Shown here piece by piece: positions 32,196-44,990 of a DNA stretch of 64,000 bases. The stretch covers positions 21,498,985 through 21,562,984 of the forward strand of contig CM035807.1 in assembly GCA_020466095.1 (NCBI GenBank), in the 5' to 3' direction. A program made the position numbers and the translations under genes. The notes under the pieces were generated by a model. It worked only from the letters and a program-made list of their open reading frames with translations, was not told where the DNA came from and searched no databases. Origin of the DNA: Chlorops oryzae. Its lineage: Eukaryota > Arthropoda > Insecta > Diptera > Chloropidae. Every line of letters begins with the position of its first letter. Positions within the stretch are counted from its first letter, which is position 1.

Positions 32196-34543
32196 ATTTA
32201 AATATTTGCAACATCGGAAATAACTCCTCTTAAAATACTCCTTCAATAAGTTGACACATATTAATTGTCCATTATCAAGTTATTGTCCATATACAAAGAG
32301 AGTAAAGAAATCTAATTCAACCCTGTTCAATATAATAGGATTGTTCTAAAGTCACCACCAGTTAGTTTTCGGCTCGTTTTAAGGACGTCAAATCAAACGA
32401 AATACTGAATCATTTAGGAAAACTTGGATTGGTGCTTTAAATAAAAAGTCTTTTTTGTGTGATATGGCAACCCTATTAAATTGAACATTTAAAAAAAATC
32501 GAATTGAACATTTTTCACATACTTAGATCAATTAGTCCTCAAGACCAGTGATAATGATTCCAGCTCTTTTTCTTTCTCAACACTCAAACACTTTAACTTA
32601 TATTGTTCTCTTCTTCCATTAATCCTGTTTCATGAATTATGGTTTCAAATATTTTAAGCATAATTTTAAGTACGTCTTTGGCTCTCAATCAAGTGTTTTT
32701 GACGGTAAGTTCATCCTTGACGTCTGTTTTCAAGAAGTAATTATTTTAAAAAAATATATAAAAAAAATACATACACATTTCCTCTAACATATTTTAAGTT
32801 AAGTCTCATAAATATTTTCAAAAAAAAAAATATTACAAAAAAAATTCAAAAAAAGTATTAAAAAAAACAGTAATTGGCCGTTTGATTGAAATTTTAAATT
32901 GACGATTTTATTTTTTAATTTATTTCCAAGCGTTTATGTTTATTCTTCCTTTAGGCTAGTCTAGGAAGGAGGGGTGTTGAAAATGTGTTTGATGTTTTTG
33001 TTAATTTTTTCAAAACTCATTTCTTCACATTCCGTTGTTCTTTTACTTTTTTTATTTATTCCTCAAATGAGTATTATTTTTTTTTTTTTTTTTTGCAATT
33101 TGATGTATTATTTTGCAAATGTGATTTGCAGAACTGTCATCGATAAATGCAATCATGGAACATGATTGTGACATACTGAATCGTCAAGATCGCCCTTTCT
33201 ATTTTTATTATACATACCGATTTGCTTCCTTCTCGATCCTATCTGTTAATATACATATTTTTTGTTTGTTTTACGAAACTATTTCTCGATAATTATCGAT
33301 AATAATCATTTAATGAAAAAAGAATATCACGTAAAATGTTTTTATAACCCCTCTAATGTCATTAATTAAAATTCTTAAAACGAAAAAAACAATGAATGGG
33401 GTATTCATATTAAGCTGATGCAGTCATGTTATTTGTTTATGTCGATTTATCGCCATAAATAGACCATTTATCGAACTGCGGAGCCTGCTTTGAATACCCC
33501 AAAGCGAAACAATAATGAATTTGTTAGCTTTCTTCATACATCCGACTTTAACCCTCAAATCATATAATAATCCTTTTACTTTAAACACCCACACACACAT
33601 ACATACATACAAACATACTTACATAGTCATAACCACTCCCACACGCACACTCAATAAACTTCGTACTGTAAAATAATCAGTTAAAAAAAAAAGATTATAA
33701 TAACAAAAACAAAAAACTAGGTCTGGTTGTGGGATTAGTTCATGTACGAATTATACGAGTCGAAATTTTTGTACGTCTAATCATTTAAGAATAACAATCA
33801 TTATACATTAATATATATATATATATACATATAGGTGTGTGAAGAATTAAAAATGCTGGATGTGGACCTTACACCTTTAGGTTATCTCGATGTGTATATA
33901 GTTCCCCCCATTTTAATAAATTAAAATTTATTAAGCCTAAAATATTAATGATCAATCGAAATTTATATTCATAAACATTTATATAAAACAATATAAAACA
34001 ATTTTCAATGGAATAGTAAGAAATATATCATGTAAAGAATATATTTATATACACATACAGATCGAGCATGTTTGTTTCAAATGATAAAAGAAAATCGAAT
34101 AATCGATTTGATATGAAAAAAAAAATGTTACACAAAGCCAAGTAATGTGGACGTTTCAAAAGATGAGCACAATTTTTTTTTTTTTTAATTTCTAATTTTT
34201 TATTTCTGTTCGTAAATTGATTTCAATATTAAAAATATTATTTGACTTTAAATTAAACATAATTTGAGAATATATCTGTCGTCTGTAGTAAATTTTTTTA
34301 AATATTTCGTACCAAAAATAATTTTTTTTTAATCCAAAAACATTCATTTTTCAAAGCAACCCTCCAATAGTGTTCCTTTTCATTAACGCACAAAGCACCT
34401 TAAAGTATAAAAAAAACCTCTTTTGAGTCATCGTTTTTGTTGTCAGAAGACCAAGCTAAATTGTTGGCATTTTCCCCCTACATTTTTCTCTCAAAAATTT
34501 ACAGTTAATAACGATTTTGGTTGAGCCTTCTGTCGTTATGCCA

Positions 34544-34894
34544 GAAGGGCTCTACGCTCTAAAGAAAGCAAGTAAATTTCCTTCGAAGAAGAACTTTCGC
34601 TTACCTTCGCTAATTGAAGGCAATGGGTAATTACAAGTGATCGATTTCACAGGGTTGCATTTGATGTGGCGATTTTTTTTTCTTCTCAATATTAATGAGC
34701 ATGTTCTCTCTTTGGCCGTAGAAAATCGATCATAATTGTGCGGAATGGACTCAAATTCACAGTTCAAGTTTTACGATGAAAATTGTATATCTTTTATTAA
34801 GTTTGGGTCGTCCTCACTCACGTCAAGCTTACTTTCTTTAAGAGAATGAGCTTTTACTTAAGTAAAATTTACTTTAAGAGCGTAGAGTCCCTTA
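34544..34894. mobile_element. inverted-repeat element, GGGACTCTACGCTC ends
   Basis: Left end AAGGGCTCTACGCTCTAAAG and right end, complemented, AAGGGACTCTACGCTCTTAA. The interior around 34650-34800 is similar to 28350-28520 (shared CACAGGGTTGCATTTGATGT and CAATATTAATG), so a partial second copy exists in the C5-A intron. Confidence 0.6.
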
Positions 34895-35278
34895 AAAGCA
34901 ACATTGCGTGAGACCACTTTTGACCTCGTTACGCCTTAGCATATACTTCTCTTAGGCTTGTTCTTTCTTAGAAGAAATGGGCAAGTTATTGGAGTTGTGT
35001 GGAGGTGAGCTGACTATTATTAACATAAATAAACATCTTTGTTCGAAACTTGCCACAGGCATCCAATCTCGAACTCAAGCATCAGGAATCGAAATATGTC
35101 TAGGAAATTTTTCCCTAAAAAAGTTCTACCATTTTAAAGACGTCGCGAAGAGAATATGAAGGGAATATAAATGTCTGCCATATTTAAGCATATTTGTCTT
35201 ATTGACGTTAAGAATACTTTCTTTTTCCGCGGAGAAAAATCTCTAGCAAACAAATTCCTGATCGAATGTTCACTTAAG

Positions 35279-35469
35279 CTGGGATCCCACTTGCTGCGAA
35301 AATAGCATAAACTTTGCTAGTCTATTTCTATAGGGCAAAATCGGCACAAATTGCAACAATTTCCACAATCACTGTTCAGGCTCACATCAGAGTCCAAAAA
35401 TTGCGTTCACACTATCGGCGCATTGATTGCGATAAAAATCGTCGCATTGCGCAGATAGTGGGATCCCGG
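35279..35469. mobile_element. inverted-repeat MITE, GGGATCCCACT ends
   Basis: 191 bp; left CTGGGATCCCACTTGCTGCG, right complemented CCGGGATCCCACTATCTGCG. Target duplication not resolved. Confidence 0.65.
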
Positions 35470-36274
35470 CCTTAGACTGAATAATTTCAAGTTTAGAACA
35501 TTTTATGACTCTCTTTTCGTAATAATTCTTCCGAGTTGGTCATGTATTGTATTTTTAAGATATTTTATCTTATCTTATTAATTTAGAACCAATAACTTAA
35601 GCAATTGTCTCCGCTTAGAAGTCCCACTACTACCTGAGAGCAGAATATTATGTTTTATTTCCCTTAAAGTCATATAAAATAATTCACAGTTTAAAAGCCA
35701 CTGAAATCAATTTCAACACCCGCCTCAAACTCTATAAAATAATTCGCTTAGAATTGCTCATCTCGATTGTTAGAAGTTAATAATCGATTCGCTTGGCATT
35801 TACCTTCGAATTAACGGATCTCTCGTATTAATTTTTTTAATTAAAAAAGTGACTATTTAGATTCAATTATTCAATTTAAACTTTTTTCACCAAAATTTCG
35901 TTTAAACTTTCATTTTTTTGGAATACACCATTTTAATTGGAACACAAAAATATTTTTCTCTGTGTATGTCTGAATGTATGTATTGTTTGTGAATATAAAT
36001 TTATCTAAGATTTTATATACATGCAACAAAAAAACAAAAAAAATCAAAAAAAAACTAAAACAAAAATTAGTTTCTCAATCACCAACAAAAGCATTGTTTT
36101 CTCTTCTTTTCCTCTCCCACCCCTTTGCGCGTGTGTTTCGTTTCGTCTTGTACAATAAATTCGCCAAACTTTCAAATCAAATTACGAAATTACAAATAAA
36201 AAAATAAAATTAAAAAAACAAACGAAACAAAAATTGAAAAAAAAAACCTTGCTTAATAATTTAAACACACACAG

Positions 36275-36643
36275 GTTCCAAAGCCTGGCATATGCGCCTA
36301 ACCTTCGAACGCTTATCCGGAGGCTGTAATCTGCATCGTTGTAAGCTCTGCGGCAAAGTCGTCACGCACATAAGAAATCACTATCACGTCCATTTCCCCG
36401 GCCGCTTCGAGTGCCCACTGTGCCGTGCCACGTACACGCGGAGTGATAATCTGCGGACGCATTGCAAATTCAAGCATCCGATGTATAATCCGGACACGCG
36501 AAAATTCGATAACATAATGTCAGCAGCGGCTGTTGCAGCACAAACGCCGACAGCGACACAAATTGCCGCCGCATCACAAGCGATGGCAGCAGCGGCAGCG
36601 GCCGCAGCATTCAATGCTGCACAACAGCAACATCATCAACAGC

Positions 36644-36674
<31 letters not shown>

Positions 36675-36795
36675 GCAGCAGCAGCAACAACAACTACAAC
36701 AACACGCGCATAATTTGTCACAGCAACAGCATTTACTGCATCAGCAACTATCGGCACAAGCAGCACAACAACAACCGAATGCAACAAGCGAATGA
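36275..36795 (+). CDS. fru: fru B-type terminal exon (C2H2 zinc-finger pair)
   Basis: Acceptor ACACAG|GTTCCA, phase 1. It begins GSKAWHMRLTFERLSGG, then two fingers, CKLCGKVVTHIRNHYHVH and CPLCRATYTRSDNLRTHCK, and the conserved tail PMYNPDTRKFDN. Next come an Ala/Thr segment and poly-Gln with mixed CAA/CAG codons (36622-36777), ending ATSE before a TGA at 36793-36795. The zinc fingers are virtually those of the Drosophila B-type exon. Notably the same frame continues open for 303 codons after the TGA (see the extension feature and findings). Confidence 0.94.
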
Positions 36796-37707
36796 TACAA
36801 TAAGTTCGCCGATTGGAACCATAGCAACATATTCGAACACACCGCGACGGCGACGGCGGCTGCTGCAACAGCGAAAACACCGCTTACCTGGAATATAAAT
36901 GAAACACAAAACGTATTTACAAATGAAATGCAACAGCATAACAACCACCCACCAAGACACCACTATCAACAAATCTATCAAAATTTCAATAATCAACGTC
37001 ATCAGCAACAAGAGACGCCGCAACAGCATCAATTCGATTTCCCATATTCAAACCAAGAGCAACGGAATTTTTATGCACGCAACTGGAGCCAACAACGTAA
37101 TATCAGCACCGCCGCCGCCGCCGCAGCCACCACCAGCACCATCAAAAGCACCGCCAGCAACACCAACCACCGATACTATGCAGATTCAACATTTTCTTAC
37201 TATCGCAAGCCACATTACGGCACTGTGCAGGCACAACCAACACAACCAGCCCCACCACATCCATCAATAATGTCTCTAAAGCAGCTAAGCTTCAACGTCG
37301 AACAACAAAGACACGCAACATACGGCAACAATGTCGCCGATTTTAATAATGGCACAGAAAAGAATAGCAACATTTGTTCTATTGCCGAGCAGCAACGAAA
37401 TTTCGAGCAACTGAAAATGGATTTTATGCACAGCGATGAATTGCTGCGGAATCCAACAAATTCCGGAATGGAAAAAATTACCGAACAAAAAGAAATCACC
37501 GATAAGCAGCAATTCCTCTCCAGCTCGGTGACGTTCGAAGGGAAAAGAAAAAGAACAGTTGACGAGATGAAGACGAGGACACTGCATCATGATTGCATCG
37601 ATGCGATGCCATTCAAATATGTTGAAGCCGAAAATTTACTGCCAAATCTTCTTGCGAGTGCGGAAATCCAGTCGAAAAATGTTGGCAAAGCCAACGAACA
37701 GTCATAA
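36796..37707 (+). CDS. fru: in-frame open extension after the exon B UGA (readthrough candidate)
   Basis: Directly after the TGA at 36793-36795 the same frame stays open for 303 codons, ending TAA at 37705-37707. It starts YNKFADWNHSNIF, runs through Gln/Asn/Ala-rich sequence, and then becomes less repetitive: MSLKQLSFNVEQQRHATYG, MDFMHSDELLRN, and a basic EGKRKRTVDEMKTR block that looks like a nuclear localisation signal. So long an open frame is unlikely by chance and the composition is that of fly protein. Explanations: programmed UGA readthrough, a splice that skips the stop, or a base error at the TGA. There is no obvious GT/AG pair around the stop, and the next base is U, not the C most favoured for leaky UGA. 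Confidence 0.65.
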   Translation, partial: YNKFADWNHSNIFEHTATATAAAATAKTPLTWNINETQNVFTNEMQQHNNHPPRHHYQQIYQNFNNQRHQQQETPQQHQFDFPYSNQEQRNFYARNWSQQRNISTAAAAAATTSTIKSTASNTNHRYYADSTFSYYRKPHYGTVQAQPTQPAPPHPSIMSLKQLSFNVEQQRHATYGNNVADFNNGTEKNSNICSIAEQQRNFEQLKMDFMHSDELLRNPTNSGMEKITEQKEITDKQQFLSSSVTFEGKRKRTVDEMKTRTLHHDCIDAMPFKYVEAENLLPNLLASAEIQSKNVGKANEQS

Positions 37708-38274
37708 GTTGAGAAAGCTTTCTTCTATTTTTTGTTTCTTATTTTATTATTTTTTTTTTTTTTTGTTTTGCTAACGATAATTCGAAGACATGAGAAGTCC
37801 GTGGTCTAAGGAAATATTCGAGAATGCGTTGTGCCAAATTTTAACTGTTCAAGTGAAACCTAAACGTTGTGATGAGATTGAAAAGAAAGACGATGGAAAG
37901 AAAGGAGGAAAGAGAATTTCACACCCGTTTGTATATAGCACATTTACTCGTTTTGTGAACAATATATACTCTCTAAATTATTAACTATATATATGAATGC
38001 TCATATTGCAATATTAGAAAATGTTGATCGTTCTATTTTTTTTTATTTTTTTTTTTTTTGCGTGGGACCTAGGAAAATTTTTTCCACATATAACAAACGT
38101 ATAAATGTAACTCAATGGCATAACCAAATTAAATGTATCTCGTCAATTTTTTGCGATTTTTAAATTAACTGTATAAATGGTCATTATAATCTCTATGAAA
38201 TTAGATAATTATAAATGTGCTCAGTGTCTACAACAGGAAACAAAAATATGCTCTCGTGTGAAAAGAGAGTTTGG

Positions 38275-38280
38275 AATAAA
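38275..38280 (+). promoter_or_regulatory. poly(A) signal candidate, fru B-type exon
   Basis: AATAAA about 570 bases after the TAA that closes the extended B frame. Confidence 0.3.
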
Positions 38281-38487
38281 TGGTTTCATATTTTCTGTTC
38301 CATAGAGGGAAAAATGTATTTGAATGAAAAATTAACAATGCTCATATATAAAATATATAAAATGGACCTTATATAATGGTAACGAAGAAAAACAAAAGAA
38401 TTTGAAAGTTCACAAAAAATATTTTTTTTAATAATTTTTTAAAATCCCTTTTCATTTCATCAAAAATTCAATTTTTGTTCCATTATA

Positions 38488-38617
38488 CAGTCGAAACTTT
38501 TTATAGCGAACCCAAAGAGATTGAAATTCCTTTCAGGAAAAGTTAAGAACCTACATATATATACAGAAAAATCGATCGCATTCTTCAAAGCGAGTTTCGC
38601 TATTGGATGTTCGACTG
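38488..38617. mobile_element. pogo/Tigger-like MITE
   Basis: 130 bp between TA dinucleotides (38486-38487 and 38618-38619). Ends CAGTCGAAACTTTTTATAGC and, complemented, CAGTCGAACATCCAATAGCG. Same family style as 5169 and 15394. Confidence 0.7.
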
Positions 38618-40899
38618 TATGTTTGACTGTCACTTCAATTGAGCTTGAAACCGGGGACCGCAAATCACGTTTAACATTTGAAAAATATTCTCATAAAAAA
38701 ATCAAAGGGCTATAAACCTCGTATGCCCATGGTTTTTGGGTTTCCAATATTAGAAAATTTTCACGATCTTTCTGAAAAAAATTACAAAAAAATATTTAAT
38801 TTTTTGATTTTTATTTTTCCATCAGCGAAAAAAAATATTCTCTGATTTTTATTCTTTTCCTTCGCAGAGTAAAAGATAGCAACAGATTTTAACGCTATCG
38901 AATGAATTTTTGATAGTGGTGAGGACCCATTGTTGTTTCTAATTTACTATTGGCTTGAATATCGAGCCTTAATCGGTACTATAACTTTATATTTAGGGTA
39001 TTTCCGTAAATGTGAAAAGATTGAGAAAGCGGAAAAGTTAAAGATTTTCATAGAAAATATCATTCATTATTTTTTTTAGCCTTCTTGATTGACGAGCTTT
39101 CGAGGTTTTCGTGGCAAATACACGTTTAAGGGAAACCCCTATTATTTTCTAAAGGAAAAAAAAATCAAATGTGAATGTTGAGTGAATGCCCCTTCGCAGG
39201 CGCTTCGCAAAATTTTGTGTTATAAATTATTCATATAAAAATCTTTCCTTTCCCGAATTAATCCATTTCACCTTACATTTTAGGCTTCGGTCGAGCTCGA
39301 TAAGACTGTGTAGATCAAGCCGAATCTGTTTTACAAAAAAAATTTTGCTAAGTTTTGCGAAGCAAATAACAATGGGAAAGTTTTTCATGATTAGTAAAAC
39401 TTTTTCCACGCAACATTTTACAGCTCATTTCCCATTTCGAAAAATTTAGCATTTCGTAAAACATGCGAAACTTCATGAATCCCACTATTATATTTCGATT
39501 TTTTCCATTTTCGTCAAACCTGTTTCGGTCCCTGTTTAAAACTTGAGAGCTCTTCGAGATATATTTTATGCCGATAAGGATATTCACATCGAATCGAAAA
39601 CCTTGTAGACTTATCGATTTCGGTTTTTTTTTTTTTTTTGCAAATTTATTGAAAATCGAATACAAAATTAAACCGAAACCTTAGAGGAATCCGACTACAG
39701 AAATTCAATTGTGAATACCCCTAAAAGTCAACTGAATGATAATTGAAACAAAAGCATATTATTTCCATACATTTAATTTGAAAATATGAGTATTCAAACA
39801 AAAAACACAAAAGAAAACCATAAAAAATAAAAAACAGTAGAAAATTTTGCACGTTTAAATAAAAGAAATAAATACATAAAAATTTCCCCAATCACAATAA
39901 TGCACACGCTGAACAAAAACCCGCAATTAAGCTAGAGAAAAAAAAAAATAATTTTTTAATGCGAACTTAATATTTAATCAACTTTGAAATTAATGCGAAA
40001 AAGAATTAGATGTAATCACAGTTGTTCTAAATGTAATTGTTGTTTAATATTGTGGACTCGAGACACACACAAGTCACAAAATAACTATCACTACCGTAAC
40101 ACAAACTAGGTCCATTATTTACAAAACCAAGGAAAAAAGAAAATTTAAAAAAAAAGAAGAAAATAAAACCTAAAATCCTAAATCTCCTTTGCTTTGTGAA
40201 GAACAAATAGAAAAAGTAAAAAAAATATTTTGAAATGTTGAAATACTCCAAACACACCAGAGGGCAATTCCAGGTGAAACGTCATTCCTGCATTGGTCGG
40301 ACCCATCCGTCGCTGCCTTCTTACGGGCATTCTGAGAAGAAGCCATGCTTTTTCAGTGCCCAATCGATATAAAAAAGTCTTCATAATTTCATATCCTTGA
40401 TATTTATTATTGAAAAAATATTATTTTTTATTATTTCTGGACTGAAACCGGCAGCAGTGACCGGTTCTGACCTTCACAATGGAATTGCCAATAAACAAAG
40501 AACATATGAGATTTATGTGAAGGCATTATAAAGAGCAGTGGTTTATTTAATTAATCTCAATTCCTTTTTTTCTATGTCTTTTTCTAATTTTTCTAATTTA
40601 ATTTCATAAATTGATATATTTCTATTGCAGCTTTGAGGTCTAATGTTGCGAATCTTTTTTCTTAGACACCAACCATTATTATTTTAAAAAAAAGCTGAAG
40701 ATTTTCTATGACGCACAGATTCAAGACTTCCCTTTTAATAAATATTAGATTTGTGTTGAGATATCGAGAGAATTCTCCCTTTTTGTGGGAATCTTTAACG
40801 AAATAGATGGGCCAGTGGGAAACAGGAATCCTCAATTTGGTTTAGTTTGTATGGGATTGTAGATAATGGCGTTGTAGTGGGAACCAAAATTAACATTAT

Positions 40900-41095
40900 C
40901 AGTGGCGGATTTACTAAATAGGCAATATAGGCAGCTGTCTAGAGTGGTAAATTTTCAGGGAGGGCAAATTCTATATATCCGTATATCCTAATATCCGTCA
41001 ATACTTGAATAAATGAAAAGGCGAAAAATAGGCTGCTGTCTGAGGCTGCAAAATTCCAACTGCCTGGGGCGGCAAATTGTTTTAGTCCGTCCCTG
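40900..41095. mobile_element. hAT-type MITE
   Basis: 196 bp flanked by a perfect 8-bp duplication AACATTAT (40892-40899 and 41096-41103). Ends CAGTGGCGGATTTAC and, complemented, CAGGGACGGACTAAA. A degenerate inverted copy lies at about 45936-46118. Confidence 0.85.
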
Positions 41096-43139
41096 AACAT
41101 TATACATTTTCCCCAGGTATAAGCACCAAGCAAACTGGTCCCTATAAGCAAAGAAAGCGAGGAAAGCACACGACACACGTTTCGATCCCTTGGAGGGAGG
41201 AACTTTCATATTTGGGCTGCATACATATATCCGAGTAATGGGTACTGTACATTTGACTGGTGCGAAATTTGTGTCGGAATTTTCAATTAACACGAAAAGG
41301 GAGGAAAGGATAATGAAGAGGCTTTCTATCAAAAAAAAAAAAATATCCCATCACTGGTTTAGATTCTATCTACTCAAAAATCTAGAGAAAGGTCGAATAT
41401 ACTATCCTGAGATGTCTTGCTTGGAATATTATTCCAATCGATAAATTTGGTTTTTAGTGCTGCAAAAATATGTTTCTTTTTTCCAATAGCTTCCAAATAT
41501 TCGAAAACATCAGATATGAGCCTTGACTCATTCTTCAATAGGAAAAAGACTCTCTGTTTTCAATTATGAACCAAAATCTTATTCACAATTAAATAACCAC
41601 CTTAATCATGTATTGTTAAATCGAGCTGATTATGAGTATCGCATCAACTCTTCACCCCTTGAATCGGATTTTCCCATCAGTCATGATAACTTTTTTACAT
41701 TTCTTGTTTTATTTTTCATTTAGATTTCATTTCTATTGTGGATTTTCACAAAAATCTTAAGCCCGAAAAAAATAAAAACTTGAATTTTCTTTCCCTTTCT
41801 AATGATTTGTTCGTTGAATATTAAAAGTGAATTTAAAAAAAGAGAAAAAGTTACAACTATTCAATATTAGGTTATATTTCTCATAAGATTTTCTATTCTA
41901 AAATTAAATGTCAATTTGTTTTATTTTTTTTTTTTTTTTTTTTTTTGTAAAAATGTGATAATATAATGTAGTAAATTATTTACGGCATGGTGCTAAATCC
42001 CAAACAAAACACAAAAAAAAAAAAAACTATCCATGTTTACTGGGAAAGAAAAGGAAGAAAAATGAGAAGAACGAGAGGGAGTTTACAGTTGTTGTGTTTT
42101 TATTTAACCATTTTTTCTACTAAAATCCATTATTAACGCCCATTTGCTACTGTTCCGGTTCAAGTTTATCGTCACTCAAAATCCTCTCAAAATGGTCAAA
42201 ATTTTCATACAAATTTGTTTGTTTCTCGAAACGAAATCTTTAATCAGAACAGTAGCAAAAACGGGCCTAAGCGTATTGAAAGATATTTCAATTAATAATA
42301 AATAAATTCATTTAATGTTATCTCGTAAATTTTTATTTAAAAAGTTAAGTTTAACTTAAAATCGACATAACTATAATTATTTAAAAAAAGGGTTCGATTA
42401 TGCTTGCTTTTTTTTTGTTCCCATAACTTGAATCACACAACACAACTAAAGAAAACCGTATGTGCAATATGACTAGTTTTTTTATAAAGTCTAAGTTCCG
42501 TTAATATAACCAATTAATTTTAAGTATCATTTTTACATATTATACATCTAACCGAACACATCACAACACTATAACATAAGTTGACGTATGCATAGACATA
42601 GACCTACATAAAAAATATGCTACATAAAATATATAAAGAAAAAAAAAACAAAAGAGAAGAGAAGAAAGAAAGAGAAATGTAACAACTGAAAATTAGTTTA
42701 AGATGATTAAGTTTTCAAATATGTTTACACAGGCTTACGAGAATGTTTGAACGCATCGCATAGTACATACCAACATACATACATACATACAATTACTTAA
42801 GTATGTAATTTATTGAAATTTTATACAATTTAAGTGGCATTTTTTTCCCATGAATATTGTAAGGGATATTCGCGAGGGTCTCCGGTAAATTGGCGGTACT
42901 GCAAAGAAGATAATTTGCGACGACCACCGAAGCTATCGCGACCCTGGTGTGAATATCCTCATTGTGTTGAAATTAAAAAACGAAAACAGGATTATATGTA
43001 ATGAAATTCATTTAAAACGGTCATAAAGAACAATCTAGTTAGTAGGTGTTTCATTGCTACACACTCTTCTCGGAGATGTTAATTTATAATGGAAAGAAGA
43101 AAAAACAGAGTAAATAATTAGAAGATTTAGACAATTGAT

Positions 43140-43168
43140 AATGATGATGATGATGATGATGATGATGA
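43140..43168 (+). repeat. (GAT)n microsatellite
   Basis: Run of about ten ATG/GAT trinucleotides in AT-rich non-coding DNA. Confidence 0.8.
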
Positions 43169-44990
43169 TTATGTGAAGCAGAGTGAAGACTTTTACCTGA
43201 TTTTTTTTTTAACGGAAACTATGATTTGCAATATATTTAACAACAACAAAAAATTAATATATTTAAAATAAGTTTTTTTTTACAAACTTTGATTCTTAAA
43301 ACATGTCAAAACAAAATCAATTATTGGCGATATTCAAAATGGGTCTCGGCGATAGCTTGAGGCAGTTCTTTTCTTTTGTTTCACGAAATTTCGATCCAAT
43401 TATAACGGTTCAATGAAGAAAGGAAAGATTTAAGAAGCTATCACCGATCCACCATCGTGAATACCCCTAAAAATTCGAACGCAAAGTTGAACAATTGAAG
43501 GAAACCCGAAACTGCTTTGTACATAAAAACAAAAAGAAAAACAAAAATAAAAACAAAAACAACAAAAAAGAACCATGAAAGCATTTGTTTAGCTCTAACG
43601 TTTTAATTATTTTTCTAATGAATTTAAAATAATATTTTTTTTTTATTTTTATTTATTTATAATATTTAATTATAATATTACCTATGTATATTTTTAACAA
43701 GAGCAAACGAGAAAAGAAAGGAATAAAACACATAAGAAATTATTTTCTACTACAAATTAGTTATTTTATACTTTTGACAAAAGGATTTTTTCGCGCAAAA
43801 TTTGTTTGATAACTAACAACAACAAAAAATTTACAAAAATACAAAATAAAAATCTATGAAAAATTAAGAAATTGCAATAACATTGGAATGTTTTATGAAA
43901 ATCAATAAAACAGAAAACTTTCAAAAAAAAAAAAAACACTTGAAACATTTTTTTATTTCAGATATTTGGCTAAATAAAAACATTAAGAAAATATATAAGA
44001 AAAATTCGCAAACGTTTGAATTGTGCTTTCTCGATGATGACATTTAGTTTAGGGACTATGGTGACCTGAATATTTGAATAGGCATCCGTAAATAACCGTC
44101 AAAAAATTTCAACCTTCGGCCCAATTATTGTTTTTTTTTTTAATTTAATTTTTTATTTATCTTCCTTTTTATTCATTTTTTTTTAATATATTTTTTTTTT
44201 GTATTGTATTGAAAACATGCTTTTATATATTATATGGACGCATTAAAGTTTTGTTTATTTCCATTGCTATGCAATTTAAGTAGCACAAATTTAAGATTAT
44301 TCTTGCATATATTCGTATTTTAATTGAGTAATTGTTTATTCACGAACTCAACGCAAGCAACAGCTTTGTTGTTGTTCTTGTTGTTGTTACTCCATATCAA
44401 ATGGGATGGATATGCATACATAAATAAACATATTTATAAAATATATTTTAAACTATAATTAATTTTAATGAAGCCATTTGTTACTGTTCTGTTGTGACTA
44501 ATATTTTAAGAAAAGAAAGAAGAAAAACAAAAGAAATATATCGTTATAGAGTCAATTTAATGAGACGAATATTCAGCGGAGGCATTTTATTAATAAAAAG
44601 TGACTTAAATATAAGAAGAAGAAACTCCATTTTGTTCAAAATATAATTTAATTCAATTCTATCGCTACCATAGTAAATACATATGCTATATACATATCTT
44701 TTAAGGATATTTTAGGCTAGCTCTCCGCCCCCTACTCCGATAACGTAACATTAGCCGTTGAAAAGCCGTTCGATTGTAAAACCTAGAGTACTGTCCAAGG
44801 AAACTCGACAAAGAGTGAAGAAGTACCAGGGCCCGATCCAGCTTTATTGTCAGCCAGGGCAAAAAACGATACTGGCACCCCTATGATGGAACTAGGGTAC
44901 TTTCTTAGCATATCTGCATGATATTGCCGCCCTCACAGTACCGCTCTGGGAATTATCCCGGCTTGCCATGCCCTTAGAAGTACTCAGTAG

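Larger units (their letters stand above)
30267..36274 (+). other. 3' UTR of exon A and fru intron to exon B
   Basis: No supported exon. Holds the exon A 3' UTR, a hAT MITE (31974-32195), two inverted-repeat elements (34544-34894 and 35279-35469), CA/ACAT microsatellite patches (33590-33620) and T/A runs. Confidence 0.6.

Noticed and set aside
36384..37032. Minus-strand frames rich in Val/Ala and + strand frame 36533-36898
   Set aside because: Shadows of the poly-Gln/Ala coding repeats of fru exon B and its extension.
40178..40384. Small minus-strand frame with an ATATCGAT motif upstream
   Set aside because: Short, no recognised family, no convincing splice continuation; insufficient for a gene call.
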